Assembly: GCA_910579055.1 (NCBI GenBank)
Contig: CAJTSU010000060.1
Coordinates: forward strand, 2,008 to 10,725
From: an uncultured Mailhella sp.
GTDB lineage: Bacteria > Desulfobacterota > Desulfovibrionia > Desulfovibrionales > Desulfovibrionaceae
Length of the DNA stretch: 8,718 nucleotides
Direction of reading: 5' to 3'
Below are positions 1-6,124 of this stretch, one piece after another; position 1 is the stretch's first letter; every line of letters begins with the position of its first letter. The translations under genes and the position numbers were made by a program. The notes beneath the pieces are model-generated. The model saw only the letters and a program-made list of their open reading frames with translations, was not told where the DNA came from and searched no databases.

Positions 1-56
1 CAGCCGCATGACCACGCGCCGGGCGAAGTTTTTTGCGCGTTCTCCGGCTTCCGCCT
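1..56 (-). pseudogene. 5'-truncated copy of the 171-residue unknown gene (left end cut by window)
   Basis: On the minus strand these bases encode the same stretch as residues about 107-125 of the unrecognised gene at 2338-2853 (it includes GERAKNFARR). They are identical to it base for base over all 56 positions. The identity stops abruptly at the border with the rloB stop codon, so the first ~106 codons of the gene are absent from this copy. No start codon or ribosome-binding site belongs to it. Whether it continues leftward to the gene's natural stop cannot be seen. I infer a partial duplicate created when the neighbouring defence-like cassette arrived or was duplicated; an assembly artefact at a contig end is the main alternative. 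Confidence 0.7.
1..56. repeat. Left copy of exact direct repeat (at least 56 bp)
   Basis: Bases 1-56 match 2479-2534 without a mismatch, in the same orientation, at an offset of 2478 bp. The right-hand limit is sharp: position 57 is T and its counterpart 2535 is C. The left-hand limit lies outside the window. The two copies bracket the ATPase/RloB cassette, so this is either a target duplication, an integration border or a tandem-duplication junction. Confidence 0.95.
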
Positions 57-799
57 TATTCCACCTTTTGGGGGAAGAGGAAACAGACTTCCGCTTCAAG
101 GGAGGGAACCTTGGGGACACTTTCTCCCAAGGCTGAAATAAGTTTATACATTCCTGTGTAGGGGTTATCTTCAAAACCATGCTGTGAGATTTGAGCGCGT
201 TTCGCGAGGATGTTGGCGCGCTGATAGGCATCCGGCAAAGCTCTGTACAGTTGGTCAAGAATGGTAGGATCACCCTTATCATATTCTCCCAACTGTTTTT
301 TCAGCTTGCCTATCAGCTCCTTCCGGCCTATGGCGGCCTCTTGCCGCCGCAGATGCAGCAAGAGCCATAGTTCAAAAGATTCGTTGCTGAAGGCTATACG
401 AATATTATGTGTACTGGCATACTGAAAGGCGTTCCGCAAGCGGGCAAGATCAAAATCGTCACGATCGAAAAGCGCCCATGTTTCGTCATAATCTTCTGTA
501 CTTCCCTGCTCTTCTGCTTTTTTTACTACGTTGAACGGATCTCCAGCCGCGCCTATAAGAACCACATTTGCGGAGATACGCCAACGGCGTGCCAGGTTCT
601 CCAAATAGCAGGGCTCGGATTTTTTGCCTTCACATACGATAAGAAAACGGCGGCGTTGATTTAAAAATTCGGAGGGGCGGCCATCCTGCCCCAGTTTTAA
701 CCCCAATGAGGCAAGGTAGTTCCGTTCTTGCTGCCTGTCTTTGGCCTTCCGTTTTCCTTCTTCCCGTTTTTCGTGAGGGCGACGTCCCTTAGTTGGCAT
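56..799 (-). CDS. rloB: RloB-like protein, probable effector of a two-gene anti-phage module
   Basis: A 247-residue protein with the layout of the RloB family, which is thought to carry a TOPRIM-like catalytic core. Residues 1-50 are strongly basic. The core starts with a beta-strand and acidic turn at 52-62 (FLIVCEGKKSE, Glu57), followed by an acidic cluster FDRDDFD at 111-117 and a conserved SNESFELW at 138-145; NPYTG at 212-216 fits the family C-terminal end. The start is supported by AAGGA seven bases upstream, inside the 3' end of the ATPase gene, which overlaps it by 11 bp, so the two are probably translationally coupled. The family was named from genes linked to type I restriction loci in Campylobacter, and ATPase+RloB pairs resemble the lactococcal AbiL system (from memory). 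The last base of the TAA stop belongs to the flanking repeat, so a slightly altered C-terminus is possible. Nuclease activity is inference. Confidence 0.85.
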   Translation of the reverse strand: MPTKGRRPHEKREEGKRKAKDRQQERNYLASLGLKLGQDGRPSEFLNQRRRFLIVCEGKKSEPCYLENLARRWRISANVVLIGAAGDPFNVVKKAEEQGSTEDYDETWALFDRDDFDLARLRNAFQYASTHNIRIAFSNESFELWLLLHLRRQEAAIGRKELIGKLKKQLGEYDKGDPTILDQLYRALPDAYQRANILAKRAQISQHGFEDNPYTGMYKLISALGESVPKVPSLEAEVCFLFPQKVE

Positions 800-2180
800 G
801 GGATTTTCCTTTGAGACGGCCGGAGTTCTTGGGTGTATCCGCGGCGGGCATGTCTTTGGGCGCTGTTTTAGCCTGAGCCATATTCAACATATTTTCAACG
901 GCTTCAATGCTCTGCCGTAAAAGGGCATTGCCGAGCAATGGAATGCCGCCAAAGCGGCCATCCAGGTAAGTCTGGGTCAGATTAAGACCAGGCTGCGTGC
1001 CTTCAAAATCTGAAATGCTTTGCAGAAAAGATTGCCCTGCACTGTCCTTTTCCACGATCCATAATTCATCCCGACGCACGATTTCCCGGGAAAAAAGAAC
1101 CGGGCAATGGGAAGTGCAGATCATCTGTGCCCGGCTGTTTTTCACAGAGGTAAAAAATTTCAGCAGACCGACCACCAGTAAAGGATGAAGGCCTGTTTCC
1201 AGTTCATCGCACAAGATGATACCGTCATTGCGCAGCGCCAGACATATGCGGTAAATATGGCGGAGAAACATCCGGGTGCCTTGAGATTCCTCATCTTCCG
1301 GAAGTACGCAATCAGAGGCGTCGAGAGTGTTATCCCGCGTGGTATGCCGAAAGAACGCTTTCTTTTCGTGCTGCTCAACGGCATATTTTCGCAATACTTC
1401 CATAGCTCCGCGCAGATCTTCCGGCATCTCTTTGGGAATGGGGAACTCTCCCCGGCCTTGCTCTTCCTGGCTTTCCACCTGCTCAATGCCGATGTCGGCG
1501 AAACGCAGTAATGTAGAAAATACGGGAAGAAATTCCGCGTGCTCCACCATTTCTCCGAGGGATAAGGAGGAAAGATTGGACACATTGGCCGCAAAAAATT
1601 CCATAGCAGTCTGACATACGGATACCTTGAGCTCTGCGCCTACCGTCAGCAGCAGACTGAACGGCGTGAGATGTTCTCTTGCAGCCTGCAATTTTTTTTC
1701 CGCTTCTCTGCCGTACTCAATGGAATCCGCATCATGACGCATGAAGATAAGGGATTCATCTTCCGGCTTACCCGAATACAGCCATTCTTTCTGGATGCCG
1801 GATGCGTTGTAGGTGAAACCATAACGAAAGAAGAGCCCCTTCCATTCAAATATCGTCTGAAATAGGGTGGGACAGGTACGGCTTGCAGTGGAAAAGTGAA
1901 ACGGCACGAAAGGAGGATGCACAATGTTTTCCTGAGTTACCCGGGCAATTCCTTGCTGGGTCACCATTGTTATCATGAGAGAAAGTGCCTGAAGCAGGTT
2001 CGATTTTCCTGAACCGTTAGGGCCGAATAAAATTCCCAACTTGTTGACCTGTATTCCTTTTTCAGAAGACATGAGAGGCATACAGTGTTCCGGCAAGCCC
2101 GTCTTATTTGTAGATAACATACTGAATGTTATATAATTTTTAAAGGATTTAAAATTTTCAACGGCAAATTCAACAAGCAT
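789..2180 (-). CDS. AAA_15/AAA_21-type ATPase of a two-gene anti-phage module (RloA/AbiLi-like)
   Basis: A 463-residue ABC/SMC-like ATPase. The N-terminus (MLVEFAVENFKSFK) is the typical first strand of this family. Walker A is GPNGSGKS at 53-60. The signature-like stretch ESQGTRMF lies near 298-305. Walker B with its extension is IILCDELETGLHP at about 321-333, and the switch histidine is in TSHCP at 356-360. A YLDGRFGGIP motif follows near 405-414, then an Ala/Lys-rich, probably disordered tail. The frame stays open upstream, but I chose the ATG at 2180 because it begins the conserved fold and has AAGG six bases upstream. In known pairs such as PARIS (AriA/AriB) the ATPase senses infection and controls a TOPRIM-type effector; the same role is inferred here with RloB. 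The gene is noticeably more AT-rich than the genes to its right, which suggests acquisition. It could instead be an uncharacterised OLD/RloA relative. Confidence 0.88.
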   Translation of the reverse strand: MLVEFAVENFKSFKNYITFSMLSTNKTGLPEHCMPLMSSEKGIQVNKLGILFGPNGSGKSNLLQALSLMITMVTQQGIARVTQENIVHPPFVPFHFSTASRTCPTLFQTIFEWKGLFFRYGFTYNASGIQKEWLYSGKPEDESLIFMRHDADSIEYGREAEKKLQAAREHLTPFSLLLTVGAELKVSVCQTAMEFFAANVSNLSSLSLGEMVEHAEFLPVFSTLLRFADIGIEQVESQEEQGRGEFPIPKEMPEDLRGAMEVLRKYAVEQHEKKAFFRHTTRDNTLDASDCVLPEDEESQGTRMFLRHIYRICLALRNDGIILCDELETGLHPLLVVGLLKFFTSVKNSRAQMICTSHCPVLFSREIVRRDELWIVEKDSAGQSFLQSISDFEGTQPGLNLTQTYLDGRFGGIPLLGNALLRQSIEAVENMLNMAQAKTAPKDMPAADTPKNSGRLKGKSHAN

Positions 2181-2207
2181 GGCGAGCCTTCTTTTTCTGT
2201 TTTTTAC

Positions 2208-2236
2208 AAAATATCCTCGTTTTTCATAGTATGCAA
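2208..2236 (-). promoter_or_regulatory. Possible sigma70-like promoter of the ATPase/rloB pair
   Basis: On the minus strand TTGCAT (2236-2231) is followed after 17 bp by TATTTT (2213-2208). Transcription would start near 2201, about 20 bases ahead of the ATPase ATG. The match is modest (3/6 and 4/6) in an AT-rich stretch where chance hits are easy. An alternative is TTGTCA (2294-2289) with a weaker -10. Confidence 0.3.
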
Positions 2237-2280
2237 CGAGTCTTTTTTCTTGACTTTTTTTAGAGAAATAAACGTATTCT

Positions 2281-2306
2281 GAGTCTGCTGACAAAGTGAG
2301 CAGCTC
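2281..2306 (-). other. Imperfect hairpin between the unknown gene and the ATPase gene
   Basis: The arms GAG-T-CTGCT and AGCAG-CTC pair over 8 bp with one bulged base around a 9-base loop. It lies about 30 bases after the stop codon of the 171-residue gene. No clean U-tract follows on the minus strand, only mixed T/A bases, so it is at best a weak terminator. It also sits near the change from GC-rich to AT-rich sequence, so it could be a junction feature of the cassette. Bases 2181-2337 contain no separate gene that I can support. Confidence 0.3.
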
Positions 2307-2337
2307 TGGCCCATGGCATGGCCTGTTGATTTTGATT

Positions 2338-2853
2338 TCAGCGCTTGAAGGTCAGCCCGTCGGCCTCGAACGGCAGGTAGCGGGGCCGGGTGCCCTGGGG
2401 ATCGCGGTAATACGCTATCCAGTACGGGCGGAAAAAGCTTTCGCACCGCACGTCGCCAAAGTGCGGCAGATTGCGGCACAGCCGCATGACCACGCGCCGG
2501 GCGAAGTTTTTTGCGCGTTCTCCGGCTTCCGCCTCGTTCATTTCAAACATTCCGCCCTGAAAATGAATGCCGTCCACCGGGGCGAGGGTGAACTCCGTAT
2601 CTTTCATGGCGCACTTGCCGTACAGGGCGTTGACGGCCACGAACATGGCGCCGTCGGTATCGTGCTTGCGGAAGGGAAACTTGCGCGCCTCCACGCTGTA
2701 GGGCAGGCGCACGAGGAAAAATCTGACATATTCGAGCCGGATCTCGGTCAGCGGGGCGCGCACGAAAAGCCTGCCCAGCAGGCCGCCCTTGCTCCGCGCG
2801 GCACGCAGGATGTCTCTTCTGTCCAGAGTGAGGGGCGTTGCCATCATGTTCAT
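2338..2853 (-). CDS. Unrecognised 171-residue protein, last gene of the metabolic cluster
   Basis: I do not recognise a family. The protein is soluble-looking, with no signal peptide or membrane helix, and basic. It has a helical N-terminal part (about 8-30), a central stretch rich in beta-type residues (38-100), a charged helix near 103-125 (EAEAGERAKNFARR) and an aromatic C-terminal part (FRPYWIAYY at 141-149; YLPFEADG at 159-166). An upstream ATG at 2925 would extend it, but the ATG at 2853 has GAGGA seven bases before it and is preferred; in-frame ATGs follow at 2847 and 2844. It follows the small membrane gene by 71 bp, and a strong hairpin lies in that gap. The interior (2479-2534) is duplicated at the left window edge, and the defence-like cassette lies directly downstream, so this gene marks the insertion or duplication site. 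Co-transcription with the transporter is inferred from spacing. Confidence 0.75.
   Translation of the reverse strand: MNMMATPLTLDRRDILRAARSKGGLLGRLFVRAPLTEIRLEYVRFFLVRLPYSVEARKFPFRKHDTDGAMFVAVNALYGKCAMKDTEFTLAPVDGIHFQGGMFEMNEAEAGERAKNFARRVVMRLCRNLPHFGDVRCESFFRPYWIAYYRDPQGTRPRYLPFEADGLTFKR
2479..2534. repeat. Right copy of exact direct repeat, inside the unknown gene
   Basis: This is the counterpart of bases 1-56. It lies within the coding sequence of the 171-residue gene (codons about 107-125), and that gene is intact across it. The right copy is therefore probably the original and the left copy the derived fragment. Confidence 0.95.
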
Positions 2854-2859
2854 GAAAGA

Positions 2860-2912
2860 TTCCTCAGTGTTTCCGTCCGCTCTCCGGGCAGGGAGGAACC
2901 CCGGAGAGCGGA
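2860..2912 (-). promoter_or_regulatory. 13-bp perfect hairpin with loop complementary to the downstream Shine-Dalgarno
   Basis: Bases 2876-2888 are the exact reverse complement of 2900-2912, giving a 13-bp GC-rich stem with an 11-base loop in the mRNA between the 60-residue gene and the 171-residue gene. No U-run follows, so it is not a standard terminator. On the transcript the loop contains UUCCUC (2898-2893), fully complementary to GAGGAA (2865-2860), the ribosome-binding site of the next gene. A loop-to-SD pseudoknot that lowers translation is possible; mRNA stabilisation or end protection is the simpler alternative. Confidence 0.6.
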
Positions 2913-2924
2913 TGGTAAGGGGCA

Positions 2925-3107
2925 TCAGCGGTGCTGCCGGAAGAAGTCGCGGATGGCCAGGCAGGTCAGCGCGGTGCAGACGCAGGCCACGATGACGGGC
3001 AGAATGTAGCCAAGCGCCGAGACGCCGCTGACAAGTCCTCCCAGGATGAGGGCAGCTTCCACAAGAATGGCGATCACGAATATGAGATCAAGCGTATTTT
3101 GAGACAT
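2925..3107 (-). CDS. 60-residue two-helix membrane protein next to the SSS symporter
   Basis: A short protein with two clear hydrophobic segments, about residues 7-27 (FVIAILVEAALILGG) and 33-53 (YILPVIVACVCTALTC). It ends in a basic tail, IRDFFRQHR. The start is well supported: AAGGAGT lies seven bases before the ATG and overlaps the stop codon of the symporter gene, so translation is likely coupled. Other SSS transporters have small membrane partners encoded alongside (YjcH with ActP, YhdT with PanF), and this could be an analogous accessory subunit. I see no sequence match to either partner, and here the small gene is downstream rather than upstream. Function is therefore unassigned; membrane location is secure. 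Confidence 0.8.
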   Translation of the reverse strand: MSQNTLDLIFVIAILVEAALILGGLVSGVSALGYILPVIVACVCTALTCLAIRDFFRQHR

Positions 3108-3119
3108 ATGCGGGACTCC

Positions 3120-4535
3120 TTAGCATTCGTTGACGGGTTCGGCATTGCGGTCGATGGGCTTGCCGATCATGTTCCCGATGAGGAAGAGAAGGAAGGAGGC
3201 GGGCAGGGCCACCAGCATGGGCTTGAGGCCCAGGGGGTTGCCCAGGCTTTGCCAGAGCAGGGTCATGCCCATGCCCCCCAGCATGCTGAGGAAGCCGCCC
3301 GCCACGGTAAGCCGCCATTTCCAGAACAGGCCGCCGAGTACCGGCACAAAGGCGGAGGCCAGATAAAGCCCGCCAAGGAAGACCACCGCATCCAGCACGG
3401 CGGAGAACTGGAAGGCCAGCAGGCAGCCGGAAAGGCCGATGCAGATCATGAAAATCCTGGTCAGACGGATTTGTTCCCGGTCGGTCATGCAGGGGTGGAA
3501 CATGGGCTTGATCAGATCGCAGGTCAGAGTGGTCGCTCCCACCAGGAAGAATGAACTCATCGTGGACATGATCACCGCGAGAATGGAGCAGATCCACAGC
3601 CCGGTCAGGAAGGGTGGCATGGCGTTGATGGCCATGGTCAGGAAGGCCTTGCTGCCCTGAAGTTCGGGATACAGGGCGCGGGCGCCGAGGCCCAGCATGG
3701 TCATGACGGCGTCAAAGGCCATCCAGATCAAAAGGCAGGTGAGATAGGCCCGCTTGGCCGTTTTGGCGCTGTTGGACGCGCCGAAACGCTGATAGGCCGC
3801 GGGGTCCGCATACACCTGAAAGCCCAGCAGAAAGAAGACGAGGATCTGGCTGACGGACATGCCGCCAGCGGGAGAAAAATGCCCGGCGGGCAGAGCCGTG
3901 CGCAGGCCTTCAAATCCGCCCACGGCGGTCCATACGCCTGGCAGAAGCAGCAGGGTAAGGCTGGTCATCAGGAAGAACTGGAGTACGTCGGTCATAACCA
4001 CCGACCACAAGCCGCCGAACATGGAGTAGCAGATTACCACGCCGACGATGACCGCGCCTATGACCCAGTTGGGCAGGCCGGTCACGGTATTGCCCATGAT
4101 GCCTACGGAAACGATGTCCATGAGACGGCTGGAGTAGCAGACAATAAGAATGGCCCCCAGGATGGCCACGGGGCGGGCGTACAGCCTGCCGAGCAGGGAG
4201 GGTATGGTGTTTTCCTTCACGCCGCGCACGCGCGGGGCGACCCACAGGGCCAGGGGAATACGCCCGATGTGGGCGGGCACGCACCATACCACAAAGGCGG
4301 CAATGCCCGAACCGAAGGCCAGTTCCGCCGTGCCGAACACCGCGCCCGAGCCGTACCAGGTGGCCGCAACGGTGGCGACCACCATGGGGTAGGACAGCGC
4401 CCGACCGGCCATGAGGTAGTCCTCCGAGTTCCTGACCTTGCGGGAAACATACCATCCCACCAGGATCATGCCGCCCAGATACATGAAGATGGCCAGCCAG
4501 TCGAGATTGGTCCAGTTGACGACGACATCCTGCAT
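3120..4535 (-). CDS. Sodium:solute symporter (SSS family), substrate unknown
   Basis: A 471-residue protein with about 13 hydrophobic segments, the normal size for the SSS family (LeuT fold). Family marks include the first cytoplasmic loop SEDYLMAGRALS (37-48), the glycine-rich unwound helix YGSGAVFGTA (61-70), the QRFGASNSAKTAKRA loop in mid-protein, and a Ser/Thr-rich helix, STMSSFFLVGATTLTCD, that corresponds to the usual Na2 sodium site. It would import an organic solute with Na+ across the inner membrane. The start ATG has AGGAGA six bases upstream. It lies 71 bp after the ammonia-lyase-like gene and its stop overlaps the ribosome-binding site of the next small membrane gene, so these are probably one operon. 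The neighbours suggest an amino-acid-like substrate, but proline, pantothenate, urea and sialic acid transporters share this fold. Confidence 0.92.
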   Translation of the reverse strand: MQDVVVNWTNLDWLAIFMYLGGMILVGWYVSRKVRNSEDYLMAGRALSYPMVVATVAATWYGSGAVFGTAELAFGSGIAAFVVWCVPAHIGRIPLALWVAPRVRGVKENTIPSLLGRLYARPVAILGAILIVCYSSRLMDIVSVGIMGNTVTGLPNWVIGAVIVGVVICYSMFGGLWSVVMTDVLQFFLMTSLTLLLLPGVWTAVGGFEGLRTALPAGHFSPAGGMSVSQILVFFLLGFQVYADPAAYQRFGASNSAKTAKRAYLTCLLIWMAFDAVMTMLGLGARALYPELQGSKAFLTMAINAMPPFLTGLWICSILAVIMSTMSSFFLVGATTLTCDLIKPMFHPCMTDREQIRLTRIFMICIGLSGCLLAFQFSAVLDAVVFLGGLYLASAFVPVLGGLFWKWRLTVAGGFLSMLGGMGMTLLWQSLGNPLGLKPMLVALPASFLLFLIGNMIGKPIDRNAEPVNEC

Positions 4536-4606
4536 AATGAATCTCCTGGAGTTGAAGTTCAGTCAAAAATATCTGCCGCATGCTGTTTCGACAGGGTGTT
4601 CTGACC

Positions 4607-6124
4607 TCAGCGGCGGGCTATGGCGCAAAGCCTGCCGGATCGGACAAGCTCATAGGCCTTGCGGATATCAATGCTCACCACGCGATCCTGATCGACAAAG
4701 GGAATGACCTCACGGATAGCCGCGTAGGCTTCGGATGTGGCCCTGCCCAGCGGGGCCATGTTTCTGAGATCAATGGCCTGGGCCGCGTGATACGCCTGCA
4801 TACCCAGCATGTAGCGCAGATTATCCAGCATTTTCGAGGTCTTGGCGACGATCAGCGGGGCATTGGTGGCGTGGTCCTCCACATCCCCGGATACAGAAAG
4901 ATAGTCGACATTGACCGGATTGGAGAGAAGCCGGTTTTCGGCGTCAAGAGCGGTGTAGGTTTTCTGGTTGGTGGTGTAGGCCATGACGCTGGTGCCGTCC
5001 GGGCTGAGGAAGCGGGGCAGACGGCTGAAATAGGGCGTGTCGAGCTTGATGAGCTGATAGCAGATGTTCCGCGAAACATGACAGAGAGCCTGGCCCAGCA
5101 TCTCGAAGCCGAGAGCCAGAGAGGTGGCGTCGTAATTGGAGCAGGAGAGTATCCTGCGCTGTTCGGAGACGACGCAGGGGTTGTCGTCGCTGGAGTTGAT
5201 GTGGCCGGCAAGATGCGGGATGACGTAGTCCAGCGCGTCGCGTACCGCGCCGTTGACGTGGCAGGCGGAACGATAGCAGAGCGGATCCTGCATGGTGACC
5301 GTGACGCCCGGCTGCCAGAGAAAGCTGCCTTCCAGATACCTGCGCACTCTCGCGGCGGTTTCCATGGGGCCGCGCACGGGGCGGGCCAGGTGACAAGCTT
5401 CGTCAAGCGGGGAGGTATTGCCGCCGAAGGCTTCCAGACTCAGCGCGTAGAGCAGATCGCACATGTCCATGAATTCCATGACGTCTTCCGCCAGCAGGCA
5501 GCCAAGCCCGGCAAAGAGCGCGCTGGTGTTGACAATGGCCAGACCATCCTTGCAGCCGAGCGTGACAGGCTTGAGTCCCGCTTTGATCAGGGCTTCCGCG
5601 GCGTTCATGCGCTCGCCCTGAAAGATGACTTCTCCTTCTCCCTGAACGGCAAGGCCGATATGGGCCATGACGACCAGATCGGATTCGCCTATCGAGCCCC
5701 TTCTGGGCATGACCGGATGAAGCCGAAGGTTCAGAAAATCCCGGTACATGTGAATGAGTTCGGGGGATGCTCCCGTGTGATTTGTCAGGAAGCAGTTCAG
5801 GCGGACGGCAAGCATCGCGCGAACTTCCTCCTCGGAAGCCTCCGGGCCGACAGCGGCGCTGTGGGAATTGATCAGCATGCGGTTGAAGCGGCCCAGCCCT
5901 TCCTCGCTGATGTCCCAGTCCTTGTTCATGCCCACTCCGGTATTGAAGCCGTAAATGCGGGGAAGATTACGATCTTTCGCCATTTCCAGAATAAGTTTTC
6001 TGGCTGCGGCAATATCGGATTCGGCCTGGGCTGAAATCTCTACCCGGGCGTATTGCCGGGCGATTCGAGCGACCTGGGCGGTTGTCAGTTCCCTGCCGGA
6101 AAGGGTGACGGTTTCCTGTGACAT
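4607..6124 (-). CDS. Aromatic amino acid ammonia-lyase (HAL/PAL) superfamily protein without the MIO triad
   Basis: A 505-residue protein, typical HAL length. Family landmarks are in order: YGFNTGVG (58-65, with the catalytic-type Tyr58), PRRGSIGESDL (140-150), DGLAIVN (193-199), QDP (279-281), NSSDDNP (310-316) and VEDH (415-418). In characterised enzymes GSxGASGDL contains Ala-Ser-Gly, which cyclises to the electrophilic MIO cofactor. Here the equivalent reads GSIGESDL, one residue shorter and without Ala-Ser-Gly. The usual QDxYSxR is QDPLCYR, with Leu in place of the second conserved Tyr, and SGGNF is replaced by SCSNY. Canonical histidine or phenylalanine lyase chemistry is therefore doubtful. 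The reading frame is intact and the other family motifs are conserved, so I infer a divergent subfamily rather than decay. Start ATG at 6124: GGAG eight bases upstream, and it matches the family N-terminus; a longer in-frame extension to 6346 lies in the terminator-bearing gap and is rejected. Confidence 0.9.
   Translation of the reverse strand: MSQETVTLSGRELTTAQVARIARQYARVEISAQAESDIAAARKLILEMAKDRNLPRIYGFNTGVGMNKDWDISEEGLGRFNRMLINSHSAAVGPEASEEEVRAMLAVRLNCFLTNHTGASPELIHMYRDFLNLRLHPVMPRRGSIGESDLVVMAHIGLAVQGEGEVIFQGERMNAAEALIKAGLKPVTLGCKDGLAIVNTSALFAGLGCLLAEDVMEFMDMCDLLYALSLEAFGGNTSPLDEACHLARPVRGPMETAARVRRYLEGSFLWQPGVTVTMQDPLCYRSACHVNGAVRDALDYVIPHLAGHINSSDDNPCVVSEQRRILSCSNYDATSLALGFEMLGQALCHVSRNICYQLIKLDTPYFSRLPRFLSPDGTSVMAYTTNQKTYTALDAENRLLSNPVNVDYLSVSGDVEDHATNAPLIVAKTSKMLDNLRYMLGMQAYHAAQAIDLRNMAPLGRATSEAYAAIREVIPFVDQDRVVSIDIRKAYELVRSGRLCAIARR

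Noticed and set aside
2310..2335. GGCC-rich palindrome after the unknown gene as a terminator
   Set aside because: The stem is only four clean base pairs with overlapping alternatives and no T-tract follows on the minus strand.
2296..3554. Long plus-strand open frames (237 and 207 codons) opposite the unknown gene and the symporter
   Set aside because: Low-complexity His/Gln/Gly-rich translations without ribosome-binding sites, overlapping each other and lying antisense to supported genes.
3879..4604. 241-codon plus-strand frame opposite the symporter N-terminal half
   Set aside because: His/Gly/Ala-rich shadow of the membrane-protein coding sequence, with no family signal.
4580..6034. 484-codon open frame on the plus strand opposite the lyase-like gene
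   Set aside because: Its translation has no recognisable fold or family motif and is Gly/His/Val-rich as expected for the antisense of a GC-rich gene; the minus-strand frame carries clear HAL family motifs.
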